In this document: piece by piece, positions 49,801 to 60,400 of the stretch
Numbering within the stretch: the first letter of the stretch is position 1
Layout of the letters: the number at the start of each line of letters is the position of its first letter
NCBI GenBank assembly: GCA_963663675.1
Contig: OY760498.1
Span: 744,001-808,000 of the forward strand
Reading direction: 5' to 3'
Origin: CAINVV01 sp963663675
GTDB taxonomy: Bacteria; Bacteroidota; Bacteroidia; Bacteroidales; Prolixibacteraceae
Length of the DNA: 64,000 nt
Program-made: the position numbers and the translations under genes
The notes under the pieces: generated by a model
The model's database searches: none
Seen by the model: only the letters and a program-made list of their open reading frames with translations
What the model was told of the DNA's origin: nothing

Positions 49801-51427
49801 GTTGACGGCAGCTTCAACAGTTGCCCCGAAGGAATATGATGGCACAAATGCTGCTGGAGCAGTAACTCTTGGTGCTGTTTCCGGGATGAAGCATGGTGAA
49901 ACACTGAATATCACTCCAACAGCAGGAACCTTTGAAGATGCCAATGTTGGTGCAGAAAAGCAGGTAACTATAACCTATTCACTGGCCGATGAAACCGGCC
50001 TTGCAAGCAATTACAGCATGGCCAGTTACACAACGACAGGGTCAATTACTGCCAAGCAGCTGACGATGACGGATCCTGTATTAACCCTCACGAAAGAGTA
50101 CAATGGCAATGCGACAACCGCATTCACTGCAGGAGCACTTTCAGGAGTGATAACAAATGATGAGGCAAATGTCGCCGTGAGTGCAGTGGCCAGCTATGAC
50201 AATGCCAATGCTGGAACGGGCAAGACAATTACCGTAGTTTACACGATAAGCGGTACTTCATCAGGTAATTATGTCAAACCGGTAGATTACGTTGTTGACA
50301 GTGGGGAGATCACCAAAAAAGCCCTGACAATTACGGCTGATAACCAAACCGTACAATTTGCCACCCCTGTTGCAACTGTCACAGCAGCGGGTACCTATAC
50401 TGCAGCAGGTTTTGCCGGGAGTGAAGGGGCAGGTGTAATAGGAGGCACGATCTCTTACAGTACGACCTATACTGATGTAACAGCGGCGGGTACTTCAAGT
50501 GTTACGATTACTCCCGTTACAGGTGGTTTAACGGCAACCAACTACAGCTTTACACCGGTTAACGGAACCATCACCATCGTGCCTTTGCCGCAGGGCAGTT
50601 TAACCGCCAACAGTATCTGTGCATCAGGTACTGGTTGGCTAACCTGGACGGCGACTTCAGGAACCGGATTATTTACGGTTGTGTACAATGACGGGACCAG
50701 TGACCATTCTGCCGGTAATGTGGAGAGCGGAGTTCCTTTCACTACTGATCCTGCCACGGTTTCTTCAACAACGACCTATACACTCGTATCTGTGACTGAT
50801 GCCAGCCTTGCAGTTCGTACTGCTTCATTTACCGGCGGTTCTGCCACCATTAATGTCACTCCGGCAATTTCAGGAAATTCCAGTGGTTCGGATATAACAA
50901 TCTGTGATGGGACAAGTACCACTTTGACCCCGGCATCAGTTACAGGTGGTACAGGTAGTTACACCTATTTGTGGTACATGTGTGATTCGTTTGGAACTTG
51001 CTCTGGAACAGGAATTACCAGTGCTACTTATACGACAGGTAATCTGGTAACCACAGATGCAAATATATGGTTCCAAAGGGAAGTCAAATCGGGGGCATGT
51101 ACAAGTATTGCCTCACCTGCCAAAGTAACAGTGGTGCCTTGTACAACAATTGATTTACCGGATATTGGAGGAGTAACTGCGCCGGTACCCGGGGCAACAC
51201 CTGTAAGTACAGTGACTGAAACGGCACAATACACCGCAACAGTTGCCTGGACACCTGCAGATGCAACATTTCAGTCAGGCATAACCTATATTGCTACCAT
51301 CACCATTACACCAAAAATGGGTTATACGCTGACAGGTGTACCATCCGACTTTTTTAAAATTACGGATGTAACTACTTCTAACGCCGCTGGTTCAGGTGTA
51401 GTCACAGCAACCTTTCCATCCCTTTAA
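46823..51427 (+). CDS. Giant exported Ig/YDG-repeat surface protein 1, no T9SS sorting domain
   Basis: 1534 residues with signal peptide (about 1-32, ending KLSAQ). Order: Ig-like 'Ig_2' type domain near the N-terminus (CFAGTVVLHATASSGTIQWYDAPF), several beta domains with paired cysteines (FCKSLAGSQ, FCTSLAGT, FCISLSGGQ; about 115-400), PKD/Ig-like domains (400-730), then four 86-residue YDG-type repeats (about 734-1078; YDGTNAAGAVTLGAVSGM), an MBG-like domain (KEYNGNATTAFTAGALSG; KALTITADNQTVQFATP), further Ig domains, and an end TITPKMGYTLTGVPSDFF. It stops at ATFPSL with no Por-type C-terminal domain. Adhesin or matrix protein by composition; function unknown. Next giant gene begins 20 bases on. 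Confidence 0.85.
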   Translation: MKIFSKRKYVLKAFTAVMILVSLFPVSKLSAQISVATPASRCFAGTVVLHATASSGTIQWYDAPFYGTPIPRGTTVNGTVSADGFTFTTPSLSVTKTYFVDALDDSGCSLNPGSKRVAVIATVTSGSVQSNIYYASNTFCKSLAGSQAVTRNGTDGGTFTYYVKSSPGTVYDSGSGPMTLAADGAITPSSSTSGTYVVTYTVVPSAGSGCTENPATTEVTITDVTLEPNFHYDGSPFCTSLAGTVSIEGGTNLTGGSFSSTPAGLTINDSGTITPSTSTPGNYTVTYSIPGTGGCNPQSHTENITITGLPVVSISYSGNPFCISLSGGQTVTLTGTGAFTGGSFTKTGTGTLSMDGSTGAITPVTSTAGTYTVKYTTEASAGCASVETTTPVTISPLPSAAISGEATVCVGAAAQDITFTGSNGTPPYTFTYQVNDGDYMTVSTTSESSQVTVSQAAVPGIYTYSLVSVSHANSCSQSATGSATITVNAAPVASFAYNGSMSCATGTISPTYLNGGVAGAFTSNVDGIVFSAPAGTIDLGASTPGTYTITNTISGCGADVTASTQVTITHVPTAAITGGETATCASSTLTASTDATNKTYVWYKNDAVIDGADASTYTAISGGSYKVKVINTDTGCENISASKTVNIYAAPECSITTSETEPIIYGSTYTYTTPAGMTSYAWSVSGAGEIVSDANTETVTIKTTAASPFTLSLTISNSNGCTSVCDKTVYVGQAPLTAASTVAPTVYDGTNAAGAVTLGAVSGMKNGETLDITPTAGTFADANVGAEKQVTITYSLANNTGLASNYSMASYTTTGAVTAAPLTAASTVAPKVYDGTNAAGAVTLGAVSGMKHGETLDITPTAGTFADANVGAEKQVTITYSLADETGLASNYSMASYTTTGAVTAAPLTAASTVAPKVYDGTNAAGAVTLGAVSGMKHGETLEITPTAGTFADANVGAEKQVTITYSLADETGIASNYSMASYTTTGAVTAAPLTAASTVAPKEYDGTNAAGAVTLGAVSGMKHGETLNITPTAGTFEDANVGAEKQVTITYSLADETGLASNYSMASYTTTGSITAKQLTMTDPVLTLTKEYNGNATTAFTAGALSGVITNDEANVAVSAVASYDNANAGTGKTITVVYTISGTSSGNYVKPVDYVVDSGEITKKALTITADNQTVQFATPVATVTAAGTYTAAGFAGSEGAGVIGGTISYSTTYTDVTAAGTSSVTITPVTGGLTATNYSFTPVNGTITIVPLPQGSLTANSICASGTGWLTWTATSGTGLFTVVYNDGTSDHSAGNVESGVPFTTDPATVSSTTTYTLVSVTDASLAVRTASFTGGSATINVTPAISGNSSGSDITICDGTSTTLTPASVTGGTGSYTYLWYMCDSFGTCSGTGITSATYTTGNLVTTDANIWFQREVKSGACTSIASPAKVTVVPCTTIDLPDIGGVTAPVPGATPVSTVTETAQYTATVAWTPADATFQSGITYIATITITPKMGYTLTGVPSDFFKITDVTTSNAAGSGVVTATFPSL
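49025..50056 (+). repeat. Four 258-bp direct repeats in giant gene 1
   Basis: The unit, marked by GCAGCTTCAACAG, recurs at 49034, 49292, 49550 and 49808: exactly 258 bp (86 codons) each. Units differ at few positions (KVYDG versus TVYDG and KEYDG; LADETG versus LANNTG; LDITP, LEITP, LNITP). The near-identity at DNA level points to recent duplication or homogenisation. Confidence 0.93.
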
Positions 51428-51446
51428 CTAAATCCACTGCCTACAA

Positions 51447-54400
51447 ATGAAAATGAATATCAAAATAACCTATCATATGAAAAAGTTGAAATCTTTCTTC
51501 AACCTAAATACACTTAGGACAGCCGCATTTTTGGTTTTGACTACATCTGCCTGGTCCATGGTCCTGGGACAAAGTTCAGGTACCTGGTCAGGAACCTATT
51601 ATGGTAAGACAAGTATTACGGTGCCCCAGGGAGTTAGTTCTGTTTCTGTCACGGCAATTGGCGGTGGCGGCGGCTACGGTGGTATGGATTGCGGGAGCGG
51701 TTGTATCAACCGGTCACCGGGTAATTCAGGTTATACATCCGCAACGTTCAATGTCTCCGCGGGAGCCTCAATCGGCGTCTATCCCGGAGGCCAGGGCGGC
51801 AATGGCGCCAACAATGCCAACAACTCAGGTGGTGGCGGAGGTGGTTATGCTTCCTATGAAGGGTTTGAAGGTGGTCGCGGTGGAAATGCCGGTAGTTCCG
51901 GAGCTTCCGGTGGTGGTGGCGGTGGCGGTGCTGCATCAGTCGTAACCATAGGTGGCAGTTATTATTTGGTGGCAGGAGGTGCCGGTGGCGGTGGCGGAGA
52001 ATGTAATACTTCCGGATCGTCTACAGACGGATTTAGCACAACTAGCTCAAATGGCTCGTTCGCAGGAGGTAATGGACAAAGCTCCGGTGGTGCTGATGGT
52101 GCTGGTGGCGGCGGTGGCGGTGGAGGATACAACGGATCATTAGGAGGGGTACTCTATCCGCTTAATGGAGAATATGCTGCCTACGGAGGTTACATGGGAA
52201 ATAACTATATCAATGGCACAGGTACGTCTACAACAGTTTGGAATTCAGGTTCAGGTTATGTAACAGTAAGTTTTAGTGTTGTAGGAGGTACTGCAACTGC
52301 AGATGAAAGTTCATTGTGTTCAGGATACTCCACAACTGTACGTCTGAGTGGTTCTGCTGGATCCATTCAGTGGCAGATTTCAGCAGATAATTCAAGCTGG
52401 TCAAATCTCAGCGGTCAGACCGGAGCAACCTTGCCAACTGGTTATCTCACCTCTACCCGTTATTTCCGCGCTGCACTCAGCGGTGGTATTGCCTATTCGG
52501 GTGTGGCAACTGTCACAGTAAATTACGGACCAACCCAGCCGGGAAGTGCTTCAGCATCAGGAATTACCAGTAATTCTGCATCCTTGTCATGGGGATCCTC
52601 TTCAGGCACCGGAACAATTAACTATTACTGGGCTGTAGGAATCAGCAGTTCAGTTACCTTTGACAGCGGATATATTGTTCACGGCGGACCAACAACATCT
52701 ACATCAGCCTCTACATCAGGCCTCAGCCCGAACACCGGATATTATCTCAGTGTCTATGCAAAGAACGCCTGTGGGCCATCGGTGGGTCAGACATCGGCGC
52801 TGTTTACTACTAAATCAAATCCTCCGGTTGCTACTGATGCCACCAGTCTGAAGGCAAACAGTGCCACAGTCAGTTGGAATGCTTCAATTGGCGGAGCAAC
52901 AAAATATTACCTGGATGTATCCGCAGACAATTCGTTCAGCAGCTATTTGCCCGGTTATCAAAACCGGGATGTTGGGTCGGCTACCTCATTATCTGTTACC
53001 GGCCTGAGCAGAAATACCCAGTATTATTTCCGTTTACGGGCGTACAATGGTGGCGGGTACAGTGATTATTCAAATACTATTGGATTTAAATCGCTGCCCC
53101 TGAACGATTTCCTGATTCAGACAACTTCAGACGGTAACATTGGCACACAGATAGCCGGTCAATCTTTCAACATTAAAATTACAGCTCGTGATGCAACAGG
53201 GGCAACTGTCACTGATTATGCATCCAATGCAAACATATCAACCCCTAACTCCGTACTGACGTTGGGAGGCACTACCGGTAATTTTGCCGCAGGTGTACTG
53301 GCCTCATATGCCGTTACACTTACTATGGCGGGAAGCGGCAAAACACTGCAGGCAGGGATAACAGATGTTGGTTCTGTTACAGTATTATCCACATCCAACT
53401 CATTTACAGTCACTCCTGCGTCCCTCAACATCTTTGAGCCGGAGGTAAACGGAACCATAACCGCGGGCACTGCATTTACTGTGAACGTCCGGGCATATGA
53501 CCAGTATCATAATCTGAAAACTGATTACGACGGAGACAAGACTGTTTCCTGGGGTACAAACGCAAGTTCTTCCCCCAACGGAACAGTACGTATCCTTCCG
53601 TCCAGTTCAGATCTGGTGCCTTTTACTGCAGGTGTAGCAAATAATATCCCGGGATTTACTTTTTTCAATTCGGCTGAGACCCCAACAATTTCTATCAAGG
53701 ATGGTCCGACAGCCAAGGCGGGAACTACATCTTCCATTATTGTAAACCATGCAGTCCTGAATAATTTTAAGCTTGAATCGCTCGATAACACTACTCACCT
53801 GCCTGGAACAAATCAAACTTCTGGTGCCTGGTTCGATGTCAGGGTCACTGCAAGGGATGCATATTGGAATACTGCCACAACCTATTCGGGAAATGTCCGA
53901 TTTAAATCTTCCAATGATGCTTTGGTGACTTTCCCGGCAGGCCTTCAGTCTTTCGTCGGATCCGGAGGTGTTAAAACTTTTAGCAGCACATCAGGCGTCA
54001 AAATTGATATAAACGGACTTTATTGGTTAAGAGTTGCAGATCAGGCAAATCCGGGAATCATCGGTGACCAGCAAAACATCATCATAGGACCCGCAGCATT
54101 CTCTCAACTTTCTGTTTCGGGAATAATCCCTGTTTCGACCCTGATGATATCGGATCCTGCCACTCCGGCAAATTATGCAGATCCTCTGGATCGATTGGCA
54201 GGTGAGTATGTCTACGTGACGATTACGCCCCGTGATGCCCAGGGAAACCTTTTGTATACATGTCAAAACATTACCGTGCTGTTGTATGATGAACTTTCAG
54301 CGTCATACGGAGGGCCTTTTGTCGTTGATAATCATGGGGATGGAACCTATTCAGCCAATGTCCAGGTTACCAGGACCGGTGCCAATACCATCAGGGCTGA

Positions 54401-57400
54401 ACTGGGAACAACATTTTTCGATCAGATCAGAACAGTCAATGTTACTCCTGCTGCCACAGACCATTATCACCTAAACGATGTTTCAAATATAAATGCAGGT
54501 AACCGGGCGGCATATACTGTGACTAGGCACGATTTTTACGATCATCCGACAATAGTTGGTGATGAAACGATCTATCTGACAAGTACTTCCGACGGGTCAC
54601 AAAAGCGCTTTTATAATTCAGCTTCAGGGGGTGTTGCTATAACAAGCATCACAATTCCTGAAGGAAGTTCATCTGCCAGTTTCTGGTATTATGATGAGAA
54701 GGCAGGAATCTGGACAGTGACTGTTTCTGATCAGTCTCCCGCTGATTCGGATATTGGTATTAACGATACTTCAGATGCATTGTCGGTATTGCCGGCAAGT
54801 GTCGATCACTTTGTTATCAATGAACCTGACAATTTTGCTGCCGGTGCCTCCAGGGCTGCTTACACCGTTGGTCGTCAGGATATTTTCAACAACCTTGTCA
54901 CTTCAGGGACACAGACTGTATTCCTTTCAAGCAGTTCAACCGGAGCTAACAAAAAATTCTACAGTACTGCATCAGGAAGTACCGTCATTACACAGGTATC
55001 CATTGCCAATGGATCAACTGAAGCAAGCTTCTGGTATTATGACGAAAAAACCGGAAACCACACTATTACTGTCTCCGATAATTCTCCGGCTGATGGTGAT
55101 GCAGGGATTATGGATGCAACCGATCTGATTACAGTTACACCGGGATTGTTGAAAGATTTTTTGGTGTATGGTATCACGGATCCACATGATCTTGGGACCT
55201 GGCAGTCTTTCACCGTGGAAGCGAGAGACTTTTTTAATAACCGCAAGACCGATTATGTAGGTACTATTACTTTCTCAAATACTGATGACGGCGCAACAAA
55301 TCCTGATGATCATAAATTTGAACTCAGTGATCAGGGTATCCATCAGTTTGATGGAACCAACGGATCTGGACGTGTAAAATTCAGTAAACAAGGAAATTGG
55401 TGGTTGTATGCGATTGACATGGACGAACCAGGTAAAAACGGATACCTGGCTGATATTACTGTGCAAAAGGCGGTAACGGTCACTGCCAACAACAGAAGCA
55501 AAACTTATGGGGATGCCTTAAGTCCGATACTTGGAACTACAGGCTTTACCGTTGCAGGTATTGTTTCAGGAGTAGATCCCGTACCGGGAGAAATCACTGG
55601 TGTAACGCTAACATGTTCACAGGCAGCTTCTTTGACAGCATCTGCCGGTGCATACGATATAATACCGGGTCCCGTTGTAGCGGGAACCTACAATTCTGCT
55701 TTCTACCGGATAGTCTATGTTAACGGTACGTTGACTGTAAACAAGCGACCTGTTACCATCACTGCCTCTTCCAACACCAGGACTTATGACGGAACCACGG
55801 ATGCGGCAGCGCTTCCGACTCTCACCAGCGGCACACTTGCAACGGGAGATGAGGGTACTTACAGTGAGACCTACGACAACAAGAACCAGGGAACGGGCAA
55901 AACGATGACCCCGGCAGTTGTATCGATTGTCGATGGCAACAGTGCGGATATGACTGGCAACTATATTGTTACGTTAACCACGAGCAGCAACGGCACCATC
56001 AACAGGGCACCGCTGACGGTCACGGCTGTCACGGATACGAAAACCTATGACGGCACCACCGGTTCAACGGCATCGCCGGTTGTAGGCACGCTGATCAGCG
56101 GCGACGTTGTCAACGTGGCGCCTGTGCAGGTTTACGACAACAAGAACTACGGACTGACGCATGTACTGACGGCCTCCGGACTGACCATCAATGATGGCAG
56201 CAATGTGGATATGACAGGCAACTACAACATCACCTATTCTGCATCGCCTGCCACTGGAGTGATCAACAAGCGCCTGATCAGTATCACTGCCTCTTCCAAC
56301 ACCAGGACTTATGACGGAACCACGGATGCAGCAGCGCTTCCAACTCTCACCAGCGGCACGCTTGCAACGGGAGATGAGGGTACTTACAGTGAGACCTACG
56401 ACAACAAGAACCAGGGGACAGGCAAAACGATGACCCCGGCAGTTGTATCGATTGTCGATGGCAACAGTGCGGATATGACTGGCAACTATACTGTTACGTT
56501 AACCGCGAGCAGCGACGGCACCATCAACAGGGCACCGCTGACGGTCATGGCAGTCACTGATACGAAAACCTATGACGGCACCACCGCTTCAACGGCATCG
56601 CCGGTTGTAGGCACACTGATCAGCGGCGACGTTGTCAACGTGGCTCCTGTGCAGGTTTACGACGACAAGAACTACGGACTGACGCATGTACTGACGGCCT
56701 CCGGACTGACCATCAATGATGGCAGCAATGTGGATATGACAGGCAACTACAACATCACCTATTCGGCATCGCCTGCCACTGGAGTGATCAACAAGCGCCT
56801 GATCAGTATCACTGCCTCTTCCAACACCAGGACTTATGACGGAACCACGGATGCGGCATCGCTTCCAACTCTCACCAGCGGCACACTTGCAACGGGAGAT
56901 GAGGGTACTTACAGTGAGACCTACGACAACAAGAACCAGGGAACAGGCAAAACGATGACCCCGGCAGTTGTATCGATTGTCGATGGCAACAGTGCGGATA
57001 TGACTGGCAACTATACTGTTACGTTAACCGCGAGCAGCAACGGAACCATCAACAGGGCTCCGCTGACGGTCACGGCAGTCACTGATACGAAAACCTATGA
57101 CGGCACCACCGGTTCAACGGCATCGCCGGTTGTAGGCACGCTGATCAGCGGCGACGTTGTCAACGTGGCTCCTGTACAGGTTTACGACGACAAGAACTAC
57201 GGACTGACGCATGTACTGACGGCCTCCGGACTGACCATCAATGATGGCAGCAATGTGGATATGACAGGCAACTACAACATCACCTATTCGGCATCGCCTG
57301 CCACTGGAGTGATCAACAAGCGCCTGATCAGTATCACTGCCTCTTCCAACACCAGGACTTATGACGGAACCATGGATGCGGCAGCGCTTCCGACTCTCAC

Positions 57401-60400
57401 CAGCGGCACACTTGCAACGGGAGATGAGGGTACTTACAGTGAGACCTACGACAACAAGAACCAGGGAACAGGCAAAACGATGACCCCGGCAGTTGTATCG
57501 ATTGTCGATGGCAACAGTGCGGATATGACTGGCAACTATACTGTTACGTTAACCGCGAGCAGCAACGGCACCATCAACAGGGCACCGCTGACGGTCACGG
57601 CAGTCACGGATACGAAAACCTATGACGGCACCACCGGTTCAACGGCATCGCCGGTTGTAGGCACGCTGATCAGCGGCGACGTTGTCAATGCTGCGCCTGT
57701 ACAGGTTTACGACAACAAGAACTACGGACTGACGCATGTACTGACGGCCTCCGGACTGACCATCAATGATGGCAGCAATGTGGATATGACAGGCAACTAC
57801 AACATCACCTATTCGGCATCGCCTGCCACTGGAGTGATCAACAAGCGCCTGATCAGTATCACTGCCTCTTCCAACACGAGGACCTATGACGGAACCACGG
57901 ATGCTGCATCGCTTCCAACTCTCACCAGCGGCACACTTGCAACGGGAGATGAGGGTACTTACAGTGAGACCTACGACAACAAGAACCAGGGAACGGGCAA
58001 AACGATGACCCCGGCAGTTGTATCGATTGTCGATGGCAACAGTGCGGATATGACTGGCAACTATACTGTTACTTTAACCGCGAGCAGCAACGGAACCATC
58101 AACAGGGCACCGCTGACGGTCACGGCTGTCACGGATACGAAAACCTATGACGGCACCACCGGTTCAACGGCATCGCCGGTTGTAGGCACGCTGATCAGCG
58201 GCGACGTTGTCAACGTGGCTCCTGTGCAGGTTTACGACGACAAGAACTACGGACTGACGCATGTACTGACGGCCTCCGGACTGACCATCAATGATGGCAG
58301 CAATGTGGATATGACAGGCAACTACAACATCACCTATTCGGCATCGCCTGCCACTGGAGTGATCAACAAGCGCCTCATCAGTATCACTGCCTCTTCCAAC
58401 ACGAGGACCTATGACGGAACCACGGATGCTGCAGCGCTTCCGACTCTCACCGGCGGCACGCTTGCAACGGGAGATGAGGGTACTTACAGTGAGACCTACG
58501 ACAACAAGAACCAGGGAACGGGCAAAACGATGACCCCGGCAGTTGTATCGATTGTCGATGGCAACAGTGCGGATATGACTGGCAACTATACTGTTACGTT
58601 AACCGCGAGCAGCAACGGAACCATCAACAGGGCTCCGCTGACGGTCACGGCAGTCACTGATACGAAAACCTATGACGGCACCACCGCTTCAACGGCATCG
58701 CCGGTTGTAGGCACGCTGATCAGCGGCGACGTTGTCAACGTGGCTCCTGTACAGGTTTACGACAACAAGAACTACGGACTGACGCATGTACTGACGGCCT
58801 CCGGACTGACCATCAATGATGGCAGCAATGCAGATATGACAGGCAACTACAACATCACCTATTCGGCATCGCCTGCCACTGGAGTGATCAACAAGCGCCT
58901 GATCAGCATCACTGCCTCTTCCAACACGAGGACCTATGACGGAACCACGGATGCTGCATCGCTTCCGACTCTCACCGGCGGCACGCTTGCAACGGGAGAT
59001 GAGGGTACTTACAGTGAGACCTACGACAACAAGAACCAGGGAACAGGCAAAACGATGACCCCGGCAGTTGTATCGATTGTCGATGGCAACAGTGCGGATA
59101 TGACTGGCAACTATACTGTTACTTTAACCGCGAGCAGCAACGGAACCATCAACAGGGCTCCGCTGACGGTCACGGCACCAAATATTGCCTCCAAAGAATA
59201 TGACGGAACAAAAACTGCAGGAGCTGTTACAGTAGGTATGCTTACGGGGTTCATTACGGGCGAAACGGTCACTGCAACGGCCAATGCTGCTGATTATAAC
59301 AGTGCCAATGCAGGTACCTACAATGGAGTGCCCGTCAGTTATACACTTTATGATGGTACAGGTGGTGGTCTGGCTTCCAATTACAGTCTGGCTACAGGAA
59401 GCGCTACAGGAGTTATTATCCCTAAAGCCTTGTCTATTACAAAGCCAGTTGTTGCCACCAGAGTATATGACGCGACAAAAAGAGCTGGAGGACTCAATAT
59501 TGGAACACTTTACGGTTTAGTTGGAAACGAAATTGTAACAGTGACTGCTACCATACCCGATTACAGCAGTGCAAATGTTGGTACATATACGTGTATTGTG
59601 ACCTATATACTTCAAGATGGCAGCGGAGGTGGACTGGCTACTAATTATAGCCTGGCCAATGGCAGTGCAACCGGAGTTATTGTCGCCAAAGCCCTGAAAA
59701 TATCAGCACCGGCGATTGCCTCAAAAGTATATGATGGAACAAGGAGCGCAGGAGCAGTGACAGTCGGGATGCTTTCAGGTTTCATTGGAAGAGAAACTGT
59801 CACGGCAACAGCCACTGCAGCAGATTACAGCAATAAAAATGTGGACACCTATGCTGGAGTTAAGATAACCTATACACTTCAAAATGGTACAGGAGGCGGA
59901 TTGGCTGCCAATTATAGCCTGGCTGATGGCAGTGCAACCGGAGTTATTACCGCCAAACCCATGACCATCCAGGTGAATGATCTTGTAAAATGTTTTGGTG
60001 AAACATTGAGTTTTACCGGATCTGAGTTTACTGTTTCCGGTTTGATTAGTGGCGAAAGAGTTATATCAGTTAACCTGACCAGTTTAGGAACATCGCCGGA
60101 GGCAGTACCGGGGAACTACGAGTTGGCCGGAAGTGCGGCAGTTGGTGAAAAAGGTACTGATTTGTCAAATTATGAAATAGTTTTAGCTAGTGGCAACCTT
60201 AATGTCAGGCAATCACCGGAACCAACTATCACAGGACCATCAGTCTTATGCAATGGTACATCGGATAACACCTATACCACGGAACCGAATATGGGAAGTT
60301 ATACCTGGACAGTATCCCCAGGTGGAACTATCTCATCCGGCGACGGAACAAATGCCATCAAAGTTGACTGGAAAGTCGCCGGCAATCACTTCGTTAGTGT

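Noticed and set aside
49025..50056. CRISPR array
   Set aside because: Repeats are 258 bp, contiguous, in-frame coding DNA without spacers; the same holds for 55758-59176.
51420..51450. Frameshift joining the two giant genes into one
   Set aside because: Gene 2 has its own ATG and a full signal peptide, and the frame after the gene 1 stop shows no continuation of a domain. Two genes are more likely.
51748..51936. His/Arg-rich 62-codon minus frame
   Set aside because: It is the antisense of the glycine-rich GGT/GGC-coding region of giant gene 2; composition is explained by that.
59284..59520. Open frames in other phases inside the giant genes
   Set aside because: Repeated, stop-poor sequence creates them; no independent start signals or conserved domains were seen.
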